Shown in pieces: positions 1-7,834 of a stretch of 64,000 nt of DNA. The notes under the pieces are model-generated. The model was given only the letters and a program-made list of their open reading frames with translations. It did not search any database and was not told where the DNA came from. How positions within the stretch are numbered: position 1 is the first letter of the stretch; each line of letters starts with the position of its first letter. Source of the DNA: an uncultured Clostridia bacterium (lineage in GTDB: Bacteria; Bacillota; Clostridia; Christensenellales; UBA1750); contig CAJFMX010000001.1 of assembly GCA_904393115.1 (NCBI GenBank), positions 118,985 through 182,984 on the forward strand. Reading direction: 5' to 3'. The position numbers and the translations under genes were made by a program.

Positions 1-464
1 GGGAGAAGGTCAACTTCCTCATGAACAAGGGGATCTTCCGCTGGTTGCTCATCTTCTCGCTCCTGTGGAAGGAGAGCGGGTGGAACGCCATCCTCTACAT
101 GGCGACCATCACGGCCATCGATCCCGCACTCTACGAGGCGGCGACGATCGACGGCGCAAACCGCTGGCATCGCATCCGCTACATCACCTGGCCGGGCATT
201 TCCACGATCGTGACCGCTACGTTCATCCTGCGCATCGGCTCCATCATGGACGCAGGCTACATGCAGGTGCTCAACCTGTACAACCCCGCGGTCTACGAGG
301 TCGGCGACATCCTGGATACCTATATTTACCGCATCACCTTCGAGAAGGCGCCGGACTACGGCGTATCCACTGCGGTGGGCATGTTCAAGGGCGTGGTCAA
401 CGCAGTCCTCATGCTCTCGGCGGAGGTCGTGTCCCGCAAGTTCAACGGCGAAGGCCTGTTTTGA
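1..464 (+). CDS. Sugar ABC transporter permease (LplB type), 5'-truncated
   Basis: The reading frame is already open at the window edge (first full codon at base 3), so only the C-terminal ~154 residues are present. The visible part has the EAA loop typical of binding-protein-dependent permeases (YEAATIDGANRW, then RIRYITWPG), followed by membrane segments and a C-terminus ending near KFNGEGLF. This form matches the LplB/COG4209 family, which forms a heterodimeric channel in the cytoplasmic membrane with a YtcP-type partner, here the next gene 18 bases downstream. The lipoprotein after that completes the importer; no ATPase is visible, which is usual because these systems share an MsmX-like ATPase. 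Carbohydrate import is known for the family; the exact substrate is inferred from the neighbouring mannonate dehydratase. Confidence 0.93.
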   Translation, partial: EKVNFLMNKGIFRWLLIFSLLWKESGWNAILYMATITAIDPALYEAATIDGANRWHRIRYITWPGISTIVTATFILRIGSIMDAGYMQVLNLYNPAVYEVGDILDTYIYRITFEKAPDYGVSTAVGMFKGVVNAVLMLSAEVVSRKFNGEGLF

Positions 465-482
465 CGGGAAAGGAGAAGAAAC

Positions 483-1394
483 ATGACCGCACAGACGCAA
501 ACCCGTCCTCTGACCCCGCGCAGGAAGAGCAAGCTCAATCGCGTCACCGCAACAGACGTGTGCATCCTGGCCTTTCTGCTGGTCTTTTCGGGGTTGGTGC
601 TCTATCCGTTCTACAATTCCGTGCTCATCTCCATGACGCCGCAGGTGGTCTACATCCGCGAGCCGTTCATGCTCTGGCCCAAGGCGCTGGATTGGTCCTC
701 GTACCAGTACGTGTTTGAAAACAAGTCCATCTGGATGGGCATGTGGACGACCGTGCAGATCACGATCTTTGGCACGCTGTACAACATCTTCCTGACGGTG
801 ACCATGGCCTATGCGCTGAACCACAGCTTCCCCGGCAAGAAGGCCGTCATTGCCTTGATCATGTTCACGATGTACTTCTCCGGCGGGCTCATCCCCACCT
901 ACATGATGATCAAGGACTTTGGCCTGATGAACACGCTGTGGTCCATGATCCTGCCCACCGGCGTCTCCATCTCCTACCTGATGGTCATGCGCAAGTTCTT
1001 CAAATCCATTCCGGACGAGCTGGAGGAGTCGGCCAAGATCGACGGCGCAAACGACCTGACCATCATGTTCCGCATCGTGCTGCCGCTGGCGCTGCCGATG
1101 GTCATCACCTTCGTCATCTATTACGGCGTGGAGCGGTGGAACGAGTGGTACAACGGCCTGCTCTACATCAAGAGCGCCACCAAGATGCCCTTGCAGCTCG
1201 TGCTGCGGCAGATCGTGCAGAATTCCCAGACCATCCAGGCCTCGGAGTCCATGCAGGACGCCGGCATTAAGCCCTTTGGCGACGGAATCAAGATGGCGAC
1301 CGTCATCGTGACCATGTTCCCGGTGATGGTGCTCTACCCCTTCATGCAGAAGTACTTTGTCACGGGCTTGACGGTTGGCGCCGTCAAGGGATAG
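483..1394 (+). CDS. Carbohydrate ABC transporter permease (YtcP type)
   Basis: A 303-residue inner-membrane permease of the COG0395 family. A clear ribosome site (AAAGGAG) lies just before the ATG. An N-terminal cytoplasmic tail is followed by about six membrane segments. The EAA loop is near residues 180-200 (LEESAKIDGANDLT, then IVLPLALP), and the C-terminus ends FVTGLTVGAVKG, a typical ending for this family. It would pair with the upstream LplB-type permease to form the channel. Downstream, a perfect hairpin separates it from the binding-protein gene, a common way to give the lipoprotein a different mRNA level from the permeases. Confidence 0.93.
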   Translation: MTAQTQTRPLTPRRKSKLNRVTATDVCILAFLLVFSGLVLYPFYNSVLISMTPQVVYIREPFMLWPKALDWSSYQYVFENKSIWMGMWTTVQITIFGTLYNIFLTVTMAYALNHSFPGKKAVIALIMFTMYFSGGLIPTYMMIKDFGLMNTLWSMILPTGVSISYLMVMRKFFKSIPDELEESAKIDGANDLTIMFRIVLPLALPMVITFVIYYGVERWNEWYNGLLYIKSATKMPLQLVLRQIVQNSQTIQASESMQDAGIKPFGDGIKMATVIVTMFPVMVLYPFMQKYFVTGLTVGAVKG

Positions 1395-1407
1395 CGCGTC
1401 CCCACTT

Positions 1408-1426
1408 TCGGCGGCGCAGCCGCCGA
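1408..1426 (+). promoter_or_regulatory. Intra-operon stem-loop before the binding-protein gene
   Basis: TCGGCGGC and GCCGCCGA form an 8-bp perfect stem around a 3-base loop. No T-run follows, so it is more likely an mRNA-stability element or processing barrier than a terminator. It lies directly upstream of the AGGAGG ribosome site of the lipoprotein gene. Confidence 0.6.
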
Positions 1427-1450
1427 CAAAACATATAGGAGGTTTTACAC

Positions 1451-3154
1451 ATGACAAGAAGGATCGTCCGCTGGATCGCTCTTGTGACGGCGCTGTGCGC
1501 CCTGTTGCTGGCCGGCTGCTCGCCGACTGCGACGGAGCCCGCCGAGTCCCCCGCTCAGACCGATGGCCAGACCGGAAGCGAGGCCTCTTCACCGGCCGAG
1601 GACGGCGCCTATACGCCCGACTTCTCGGAGAAGCTGACCATCTCCTCCAACGTGCAGAACGCCGAGGCCGTGCCCGGCACCGCGCTTTGGGACTACTTCC
1701 AGGAGAAGTTCAACGTGGAGATGGAACTCATCCCCATGACGTTTAACGAGCGGCATGAAAAGGCGCGCCTCTGGGTCTCCTCCGGGGACATGCCGGACCT
1801 GATGTGGATGGACCTGGACGAGTCCATGTTTGCGGAATACGCCAACTGGGTGAACCAGGGCATGTTCCAGGCCTACCCGGCCATGGCGGAGCTCGAGGCC
1901 AAGTGGCCCAATATCGCCGCCAACTACAACATCGAGAGCAACGTCGGCGATGAGCTGATGACCATCAATGGCGCGCAGTACGCTCATCCCTGCCTGCGCA
2001 ACAACCCGGAGTACGACTACATGTCCGGCATGAGCTGGATGTACCGGCGCGACTGGGCCAAGGCGCTGGGCCTCTACCAGGAGGGCGACATCTACACCTG
2101 GGACGAGTGGGTCGCGCTCAACAAGGCCTTCGTCGAACAGGACCCCGGCGGAAACGGCGCGGGCAAGACCATCGGCATGGGCACGGAGCTCTTCTACTTC
2201 CCCAACGCCTTCGGCATCTACCAGACCTCGGCCGAGTACGGCTACGGCGCCTTCTCGCCCAAGGACGGCGAGTACGTCTGGACCGCGGCCCGTCCCGAGA
2301 CCCTTGAGGGCCTCATGATCGCCAAGGACCTCTACGACCAGGGCATCATTTGGCCGGACAATCCCCTCGGCCAGACCCCGGACGACACCTATAAGGCGGG
2401 CCTGATGGGCAGCGTGTTCAACAACTTCGACGTGGGCCGCGTCCACAGCATGCGCAAGGCCCTGAAGGAGAACTTCCCGGACATCGACGAGAACGAGGCC
2501 GGCGCGCTGGCCTTCGTCATCGGCCCGGACGGCACCATGTGGTGCAAGCAGAGCCAGTGCTACTGGGGCGCGGTCGTCATGAGCGCCAATATCGGCGAGG
2601 CCAAGATGACCCGCTGGCTGGACATGCTGGACTGGATGCTCTCGGAGGAGGGAACCTACTTCCGCGCCTACGGCATCGAGGGAACGGACTGGGAGTACGA
2701 CGAGAACGGCGAGGTCAAGTGCCTGTGGCCCGAATCCACGCTCCTGCCCGGCACGCAGCAGAGCCCCTACCCGGACAACAGCGGCAGCTGGTTCAACTGG
2801 TACGCGGCGGGCATCTCCAATGAGCAGGCGCCCAACGTCACCTATCCCGAGCAGTACGTCGAGGATACGAACTACAAGTACGAATTCCTGCGCGACAACG
2901 GGTTCATGCGCACCTTCGACTACGAATCCTCTTACCTCTCCGCGGAGAACAAGAACAAGTCCGGCAACTTCACCACCGAGGTTTCGGACAAGATGATTGA
3001 GCTGCTGACCACGGCCTCTGCCGAGGAGCTGCCCACGCTCTGGAACGAGTGGATCGCCTCCATGGAGCCCAAGGTCCAGCCCGTCCTCGACGAGCTGAAC
3101 AGCATGATCGAGGAAATCCCCACCGAGTCCGAGCCCAAGGTCTATACCAAATAA
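1451..3154 (+). CDS. Extracellular sugar-binding lipoprotein of the ABC importer
   Basis: A 567-residue solute-binding protein of the LplA-like family that partners LplB/YtcP permeases. The N-terminus MTRRIVRW leads into a hydrophobic segment and a lipobox LLLAGC, giving an acylated Cys at residue 23. A low-complexity Ser/Thr/Pro/Glu linker follows (about residues 25-55), then a large mature domain rich in Trp and Tyr (YMSGMSWMYRRDW, GSWFNWYAAG), as expected for stacking against sugar rings. The length fits large oligosaccharide-binding proteins of this class (about 500-570). It is preceded by AGGAGG and should sit on the outer face of the membrane. The ligand cannot be read from the sequence; the adjacent uronate-pathway enzyme suggests uronic-acid-containing glycans. 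Confidence 0.93.
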   Translation: MTRRIVRWIALVTALCALLLAGCSPTATEPAESPAQTDGQTGSEASSPAEDGAYTPDFSEKLTISSNVQNAEAVPGTALWDYFQEKFNVEMELIPMTFNERHEKARLWVSSGDMPDLMWMDLDESMFAEYANWVNQGMFQAYPAMAELEAKWPNIAANYNIESNVGDELMTINGAQYAHPCLRNNPEYDYMSGMSWMYRRDWAKALGLYQEGDIYTWDEWVALNKAFVEQDPGGNGAGKTIGMGTELFYFPNAFGIYQTSAEYGYGAFSPKDGEYVWTAARPETLEGLMIAKDLYDQGIIWPDNPLGQTPDDTYKAGLMGSVFNNFDVGRVHSMRKALKENFPDIDENEAGALAFVIGPDGTMWCKQSQCYWGAVVMSANIGEAKMTRWLDMLDWMLSEEGTYFRAYGIEGTDWEYDENGEVKCLWPESTLLPGTQQSPYPDNSGSWFNWYAAGISNEQAPNVTYPEQYVEDTNYKYEFLRDNGFMRTFDYESSYLSAENKNKSGNFTTEVSDKMIELLTTASAEELPTLWNEWIASMEPKVQPVLDELNSMIEEIPTESEPKVYTK

Positions 3155-3168
3155 CCGAGAGAGGGAGA

Positions 3169-3200
3169 GGGCGGCGCGGCCAAGCGCCGCCCTTCTTTCC
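3169..3200 (+). terminator. Hairpin after the binding-protein gene
   Basis: GGGCGGCGC pairs perfectly with GCGCCGCCC across a 6-base loop, followed by a pyrimidine-rich TTCTTTCC tail. The T-run is weak, so it may terminate only part of the transcripts and let some reach the mannonate dehydratase gene. Confidence 0.65.
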
Positions 3201-3224
3201 CCGACAGATGAGGAGGAAGAAACG

Positions 3225-4205
3225 ATGAAACTGGGGCTGGCATACTTTGGCGGCTTTGACCGGGCCAAGGTGGACCTGCAAAAGCAGCTGGGGCTGCGCT
3301 ACGTCATCAGCGGCGCGTCGCAGTACGCGCCCGGATCGCCAAGCTATTCGTTCCGCAACCTGCTGACCATGAAGAAGGCCTACGAGGACGCGGGGCTGGA
3401 GCTGTCCATCATCGAGGGCCCGCCCGCGCTGGACAAGGTCAAGCTCGGCCTGCCCGGCGCGGAGGAGGAGCTGGAGAACTTCAAGACCTTCCTGCGCAAC
3501 TGCGGCCGGCTGGGCATCCGGACCGTGTGCTACAACTGGATGCCCGTGCTCAACTGGTTCCGCACGCACATGGCCATCGTCAACCGCGGGGGCGCGACCG
3601 TGACGGGGTTTGACATCGAGGACGTGCGCAACGCGCCCGATACCTGGGCCGGCAAGATCAGCAAGGAGCGCCTGTGGAGCACGCTGGAGGGCTTCCTGCA
3701 GGAGGTCATCCCCGTGTGCGAGGAGGCGGACGTCAACCTCGCCCTGCACCCGGACGACCCGCCTGTGGACGAGCTGATGGGCATCTCCCGCATCCTGACC
3801 AGCGCCGCGGCCTTTGACCGGGTCTTCTCCCTCTATGACAGCCCGCGCAACGGCATGACCTTCTGCCAGGGCTGCTTTGCCACCATGGGCGAGGACGTTC
3901 CCGCGGCGATCCGGCACTTCGGTGCGCAGAAGAAGATCTACTTTGTCCACTTCCGCGACATCCAGGGCGACAAGTACCGGTTCAACGAGGCGTTCCACGA
4001 CGATGGGATTACGGACATGTACGAGGCGATGCGCGCGTACTATGAGGTCGGCTTCGACGGCATTGCGCGGCCGGACCACGTGCCCACCCTAGTGGGCGAG
4101 GACAACGCCAACCCCAGCTACGGCCTCATGGGCAACCTCTTTGCCGTGGGCTACATCAAGGGGCTGATGGAGTCCGTCGAAAAGCAGATGGGCTGGGCAA
4201 AATAG
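3225..4205 (+). CDS. uxuA: Mannonate dehydratase
   Basis: Converts D-mannonate to 2-keto-3-deoxy-D-gluconate in hexuronate catabolism. Family hallmarks are visible: VCYNWMPVLNWFRT near residue 100, the metal-site segment HPDDPP near residue 168, MTFCQGCF near residue 210 and FVHFRDI near residue 243. At 326 residues it is shorter than the E. coli enzyme (394) but close to short Firmicutes and archaeal forms; the core motifs are intact. A strong ribosome site (GAGGAGGAAG) precedes the ATG. Its position after a sugar importer and before a two-component system suggests that the imported glycan releases glucuronate or galacturonate. No uronate isomerase or KDG kinase is in view. Confidence 0.88.
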   Translation: MKLGLAYFGGFDRAKVDLQKQLGLRYVISGASQYAPGSPSYSFRNLLTMKKAYEDAGLELSIIEGPPALDKVKLGLPGAEEELENFKTFLRNCGRLGIRTVCYNWMPVLNWFRTHMAIVNRGGATVTGFDIEDVRNAPDTWAGKISKERLWSTLEGFLQEVIPVCEEADVNLALHPDDPPVDELMGISRILTSAAAFDRVFSLYDSPRNGMTFCQGCFATMGEDVPAAIRHFGAQKKIYFVHFRDIQGDKYRFNEAFHDDGITDMYEAMRAYYEVGFDGIARPDHVPTLVGEDNANPSYGLMGNLFAVGYIKGLMESVEKQMGWAK

Positions 4206-4218
4206 GGTAGACGCAAAG

Positions 4219-4258
4219 GGACCGCCGCCTTCCGATTTTGGAAGCGGCGGTCCTTTTT
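4219..4258 (+). terminator. Intrinsic terminator between uxuA and the kinase gene
   Basis: GGACCGCCGC and GCGGCGGTCC form the outer stem, with an inner TTCC/GGAA stem and one bulged base, then five T. It ends the rightward operon and lies at the convergent junction with the leftward kinase operon. Confidence 0.88.
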
Positions 4259-4261
4259 CGC

Positions 4262-5965
4262 TCAGCAGGAGGGGTCCTGCCTGCGCGAGGGCAGGCAGAT
4301 GCACACGCTCGTGCCCTCGCCGCGGCGGGAGCGGATTTCGATGGCGCAGCGGTCGCGCGAGAAGAGGCGGATGCGCTGCGCGATGTTCGCCAGCCCGATC
4401 GAGCGCTTGGCAAAGGAGCGGTCGATGGCGGCGTTGGGCGAGGCCAGGGCCGCGCGCAGGCGGTCGACCTCTTCCGGCGCCATGCCGATGCCGTCGTCCT
4501 GCACGACGACGACCAGCTCCTCGTTGTGCAGCCGCGCGCGGATCGTCACCGTTCCGTTCCCCTTTTGCGGCTCCAGGCCGTGATAGATCGCGTTCTCCAC
4601 GAGCGGCTGTAGGATCATCTTGGGGATGATGCAGGATAGCGTCTCCGGCGTGCAGTCCGTTTCCGCGTGGAAGCGGCCGTCAAAGCGCACATCGATGATG
4701 TTCATGTATTGGCGGATGATGCGGAGCTCTTCCTCCAGCGCCACCATGGGCGATCCCTTGATGGAGTAGCGGAAGATGTCCGCCATGGCCGTGGAGATGG
4801 AGACGATCTCCGGGCTTTCGTAGTACAGGCCGATGGAGCGCATGCACTCCAGCGTGTTGTAGAGGAAGTGCGGGTTGATCTGGCTTTGCAGGGCGGAGAG
4901 CTCGCTCTCCCGCAGGTGGAGCTGCATGGCGTAGACCTCGGTCTGGCTACGAATCCGCTCCTGCGTGGTGCGCTCCAGGCGGGCAAAGGTGCGCTCGATC
5001 GTCTCGACGATGATGTCGAGCTCCCCGCCGAAGTGCAGGCCGAGGTGCGAGAGATCCTTCCCAGAGCGCAGGCGCGCGAGGATGGCGTCGACCGGGCGCG
5101 CGACGCTCCTGCGCACGATGGCAAAGACGATCAGGAGCATCGCCGCGCAGATCAGCGCCATGCGCACAACGACGCCCAGGGACATGCCCTGAAACGAGAA
5201 GGTGGAGAAGTCCAGGTGATAGCGCAGGCTCCACCCCGTAGAGGGCAGCGCATGGATCAGAATTTCGGCCCCGTGCGGGGCGGCGGCGCCCTCCGTGCGC
5301 GAGCAGATCAGGAAGTCCTCCGAGTCGTAGAGGCGGATGTCGCAAAAAGGCGCGGTGAGCGTCTGATCCAGCAGGGACTGCACGCGCCGAAGGTCGCAGA
5401 GAACCACGCAGGTGGCAACGCGCGTGAGCGGCGTCTTGTTCCGCGTGTCGTACACGGGCAGGATGTAGGCGTAGTAGGGGATCTTTCCCTCCATGCGGAT
5501 GGCGCGCGTAAAGAAGGGAGAGAAGGCGTCCGGCTCGAGCAGGAACGGATAGGTGCGCTTGAGCGTGGAGAGCAGGACCGCGTCCAGCTGCGTGCCCACG
5601 GTGATGGAGCTGCCGTCCAGGTCCAGCAGGCCCACGGCCAGGATGTCCGGCCGGTCGGCAATGGCGTTGAGCGCCAGGCTGTTGAATACGCGGATGTTCT
5701 TCGCGCGCTCATTGATGTCGTCCGAGGCGTAATACGCCTCGACGTAGGCGTTCTGCGCGAGGGAAGAGGCGGTCTTGGTGATGGAGGCCGTCTTTTCCTC
5801 TAGGCTCTGCGTGATGGATTCGGAGAGGGAGAGCGCATAGGCGCGGCTGTCGCTGCGCGCGGTGGAGGCGACCTGCCAGACGTAGAGCACGAGCACGGCC
5901 AGCAGGCAGAGCATGCCGCCGAGCAAAACCAGCGTGATGCGCTGCGTGATGCTGCCCCGGCTCAA
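4262..5965 (-). CDS. Sensor histidine kinase, YesM-like
   Basis: A 567-residue membrane kinase. A first membrane segment lies at about residues 8-30, then an extracytoplasmic sensor domain of about 230 residues, and a second membrane segment at about 264-286. A cytoplasmic linker leads to the His_kinase domain with SQINPHFLYNTLE, the phosphoacceptor being H366. The N-box PLVENAIYHGL and the GIGLANI-type G-box (here SIGLANIAQR) build the ATP site. This architecture is the YesM/COG2972 class, which senses carbohydrates or binding proteins for LplB-type importers. Its start overlaps the response-regulator stop by four bases, so the pair is translationally coupled. It probably controls the sugar operon to its left, an inference from proximity. 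Confidence 0.92.
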   Translation of the reverse strand: MSRGSITQRITLVLLGGMLCLLAVLVLYVWQVASTARSDSRAYALSLSESITQSLEEKTASITKTASSLAQNAYVEAYYASDDINERAKNIRVFNSLALNAIADRPDILAVGLLDLDGSSITVGTQLDAVLLSTLKRTYPFLLEPDAFSPFFTRAIRMEGKIPYYAYILPVYDTRNKTPLTRVATCVVLCDLRRVQSLLDQTLTAPFCDIRLYDSEDFLICSRTEGAAAPHGAEILIHALPSTGWSLRYHLDFSTFSFQGMSLGVVVRMALICAAMLLIVFAIVRRSVARPVDAILARLRSGKDLSHLGLHFGGELDIIVETIERTFARLERTTQERIRSQTEVYAMQLHLRESELSALQSQINPHFLYNTLECMRSIGLYYESPEIVSISTAMADIFRYSIKGSPMVALEEELRIIRQYMNIIDVRFDGRFHAETDCTPETLSCIIPKMILQPLVENAIYHGLEPQKGNGTVTIRARLHNEELVVVVQDDGIGMAPEEVDRLRAALASPNAAIDRSFAKRSIGLANIAQRIRLFSRDRCAIEIRSRRGEGTSVCICLPSRRQDPSC

Positions 5966-6762
5966 GGCGCCTCTTCTCCCTTCCGGTACTGGATGGGGGA
6001 GAAGCCCGTTTGCTGGCGGAAGACGCGCGAGAAGTACTGCGCGTCCGCGTAGCCGCAGCTCCGCGCGATCTCCTCCACCGTCATGCGCGTGCCCCGCAGG
6101 AGCGTCTTGGCGCGGTCCACGCGCAGGCCGCTCACATAGGCGCTGTAGGTCGTGTTCAGCCGCGTGCGGAAGAGGTTGGAGACGTAGTTCGGCGTCAGGT
6201 AGAACTGCACGGCCATGTCCTTGAGCTGAAGCGGCTCGGACAGGTGCGCGTCGACGTAGCGCACCAAGCGCGTGAAGGCGTCCGCCTCCTGCGCGTCCTC
6301 GCCGGCGTCGGGCATCTTGGAGGCGACAAGGCGGGCCCGCACCTGCGCCAGGGAGGCGCCCGCGCGCGGGGAGCGGTCCAAACCGTCCAGGTGAACCTTT
6401 AGGCGCGCGAGGAGTTCCCGCGCTGCGTCAAAGTGCAGGGGCTTGAGCAGATAGTCGAACGCCGCGTATTGCAGCGCGCTCCGCGCATAGGCAAAGTCCT
6501 GCAGGCCGGAGAGGATGACGAATTCCGAGGCGATGCTCGCATCCCGGGCCGCCGCGATCAATTCCAACCCCGTCATGCCCGGCATCCGGATGTCCACAAA
6601 CGCTGCATCCGGTGGGTCGGCCAGGATGCGGCTGAGCGCTTCCTCGGGGTCCGTCAGCGCCTCCGGCTCCGAAAAATCGTACTCCGCCCAGGGAAACGTG
6701 TGCAGAATCCCACGCAGCGCCCATTTTTCATCGTCGACAACAACAGCGCGATACATCCACAA
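5962..6762 (-). CDS. Response regulator with AraC DNA-binding domain (YesN-like)
   Basis: A 266-residue two-domain regulator. The receiver domain (about residues 4-120) has the acidic pair D10-D11, the phosphoacceptor D57 in FVDIRM and the conserved K107 in LLKPL. The C-terminal AraC domain (about 165-262) has two helix-turn-helix units, ending with the signature GYADAQYFSRVFRQQTGFSP. It is the cognate partner of the downstream kinase. Translation may begin at M1 or at M3; both are near the ribosome site. It is shorter than classical YesN because the linker between the domains is brief. A strong promoter and a large inverted repeat lie upstream, suggesting autoregulation. Confidence 0.92.
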   Translation of the reverse strand: MWMYRAVVVDDEKWALRGILHTFPWAEYDFSEPEALTDPEEALSRILADPPDAAFVDIRMPGMTGLELIAAARDASIASEFVILSGLQDFAYARSALQYAAFDYLLKPLHFDAARELLARLKVHLDGLDRSPRAGASLAQVRARLVASKMPDAGEDAQEADAFTRLVRYVDAHLSEPLQLKDMAVQFYLTPNYVSNLFRTRLNTTYSAYVSGLRVDRAKTLLRGTRMTVEEIARSCGYADAQYFSRVFRQQTGFSPIQYRKGEEAP

Positions 6763-6791
6763 CGCCTCCTCAGTTTTCCCCAGTTTTCTCC

Positions 6792-6820
6792 ATTATAGCA
6801 AAGTTAACAATTAATGTAAA
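6792..6820 (-). promoter_or_regulatory. Promoter of the response regulator/kinase operon
   Basis: On the minus strand, TTTACA and a perfect TATAAT are separated by 17 bases, about 30 bases before the response-regulator start. The promoter is overlapped by the AGTTAACAA/TTGTTAACT inverted repeat. Confidence 0.8.
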
Positions 6821-6834
6821 TTGATTTGTTAACT
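6802..6834. repeat. Long inverted repeat, candidate operator
   Basis: AGTTAACAA (6802-6810) and TTGTTAACT (6826-6834) are exact inverse complements separated by 15 bases. Each arm also contains the palindrome GTTAAC. The element overlaps the -35/-10 spacer and the -35 box of the leftward promoter, so it is well placed as an operator. The binding protein is unknown; the AraC-type response regulator itself is the simplest candidate. Confidence 0.6.
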
Positions 6835-6865
6835 GGGAAATTCTTCCAGCCCCTGAGAAAGAGCA

Positions 6866-6894
6866 TTGACAAGCGCGCGCACCCCTTGCATAAT
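6866..6894 (+). promoter_or_regulatory. Promoter of the 21-residue-repeat protein gene
   Basis: TTGACA, 17-base spacer, CATAAT. It reads rightward into the repeat-protein gene, 32 bases before its start, and probably also into the downstream ogt and hydrolase genes. Confidence 0.8.
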
Positions 6895-6926
6895 GAAAGC
6901 ATCCGAAGGGAAAAGGAGGAAGCCAC

Positions 6927-7253
6927 ATGCCAAAGAAGAGCATCCACAGCGCGCCGGGATTGTTCGGCACGGTGACGCATCGCGACGAAAAGGGCAAAAA
7001 GATCGGAGAGAGCCGCCCGGGTTTGTTCGGGAACACAATTCATTACGATGCAAAGGGCAAAAAAGTTGGAGAGAGCCGGCCCGGTCTGTTTGGAGGGACC
7101 ATCCATACCGACGCAAAGGGGAATCGCATAGGGACCTCGGGCCCTGGCTTCTTTGGCGGTACAATCCATCGCGACGCACAGGGGCGGAAGATTGGGGAGA
7201 GCACGTCGGGATGGTTTGGCGACGTGCGGACCTGGCTGGACAAGAAGAAGTAG
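6927..7253 (+). CDS. Small tandem-repeat protein of unknown function
   Basis: A 108-residue protein with a strong ribosome site (AAAGGAGG) and its own promoter. After nine residues it consists of four near-perfect 21-residue units, PGLFGxTIHxDAxGKKIGES with small changes, plus a partial fifth (SGWFG), and ends VRTWLDKKK. There is no signal peptide or membrane segment, so it is likely cytoplasmic. Each unit reads as two short beta strands joined by a D-x-x-G turn, so a closed four-fold beta structure is plausible; resemblance to so-called four-fold beta-flower domains is a guess from the repeat geometry. Function unknown. The next gene, a DNA repair protein, starts 32 bases downstream and may be co-transcribed. 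Confidence 0.85.
   Translation: MPKKSIHSAPGLFGTVTHRDEKGKKIGESRPGLFGNTIHYDAKGKKVGESRPGLFGGTIHTDAKGNRIGTSGPGFFGGTIHRDAQGRKIGESTSGWFGDVRTWLDKKK
6954..7205 (+). repeat. Four 63-bp coding repeats
   Basis: Four in-frame 63-base units encode the repeated 21-residue blocks: 6954-7016, 7017-7079, 7080-7142 and 7143-7205. Codon use differs between units at third positions, so the copies are not recent duplications even though the protein repeat is conserved. Confidence 0.9.
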
Positions 7254-7285
7254 AAATGTGCAGGAGGAACGAGGAGAGAACGACC

Positions 7286-7819
7286 TTGGAATACATGCAC
7301 GCATATGCCTCGCCGCTCGGCGGCATCACCCTGGCCAGCGACGGCGAGGCGCTGACCGGCCTGTGGTTCGACGGGCAGAAGTATTTCGGCAGCGGGCTGT
7401 CCGCGGCGCGCGAGGAGCGCGACCTGCCCGTCTTCGCCGAGACCATCCGTTGGCTGGACATTTACTTTTCGGGCAGAGAGCCGGACTTCCTGCCGCCGCT
7501 GCGCGCCAGGGGCACGCCGTTTCAGGAGATGGTTTGGGAAATCCTGCGGGCCATTCCCTATGGGAGGACGAGGACCTATGGGGAGATCGCTGCGCAGATC
7601 GCGCAGCAGACCGGCCGGCCCCGGATGTCTGCGCAGGCCGTCGGCAGCGCCGTTGGGCGCAATCCGATCTCGCTCCTGATCCCCTGCCACCGCGTGGTGG
7701 GGGCGAACGGGAGCCTGACCGGGTATGCGGGCGGCGTGGAGAAGAAGCGCCGCCTCCTGCTGCTCGAGGGAGTCGCGCCGGAGACATTTTTCGTTCCCCA
7801 GAGGGGAACTGCGCTGTAA
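7286..7819 (+). CDS. ogt: Methylated-DNA--protein-cysteine methyltransferase
   Basis: A suicide repair protein that transfers O6-alkyl groups from guanine to its own Cys. The active-site motif IPCHRVVG is present near residue 135, and the helix-turn-helix segment RTRTYGEIAAQIA is near residue 100, both typical of Ogt/AdaB. I chose the TTG at 7286 because a GAGGAG ribosome site lies about eight bases upstream; ATG codons at 7256 and 7295 are alternatives. From TTG it has 177 residues, normal for Ogt. It follows the repeat protein by 32 bases and precedes a serine hydrolase by 15 bases, suggesting one transcript. Confidence 0.93.
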   Translation: MEYMHAYASPLGGITLASDGEALTGLWFDGQKYFGSGLSAAREERDLPVFAETIRWLDIYFSGREPDFLPPLRARGTPFQEMVWEILRAIPYGRTRTYGEIAAQIAQQTGRPRMSAQAVGSAVGRNPISLLIPCHRVVGANGSLTGYAGGVEKKRRLLLLEGVAPETFFVPQRGTAL

Positions 7820-7834
7820 GGAGGGAGAGTTTCG

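Noticed and set aside
1589..3268. Open frame of about 560 codons antisense to the binding lipoprotein
   Set aside because: No start signal and no family features; the sense strand has a signal peptide and lipobox.
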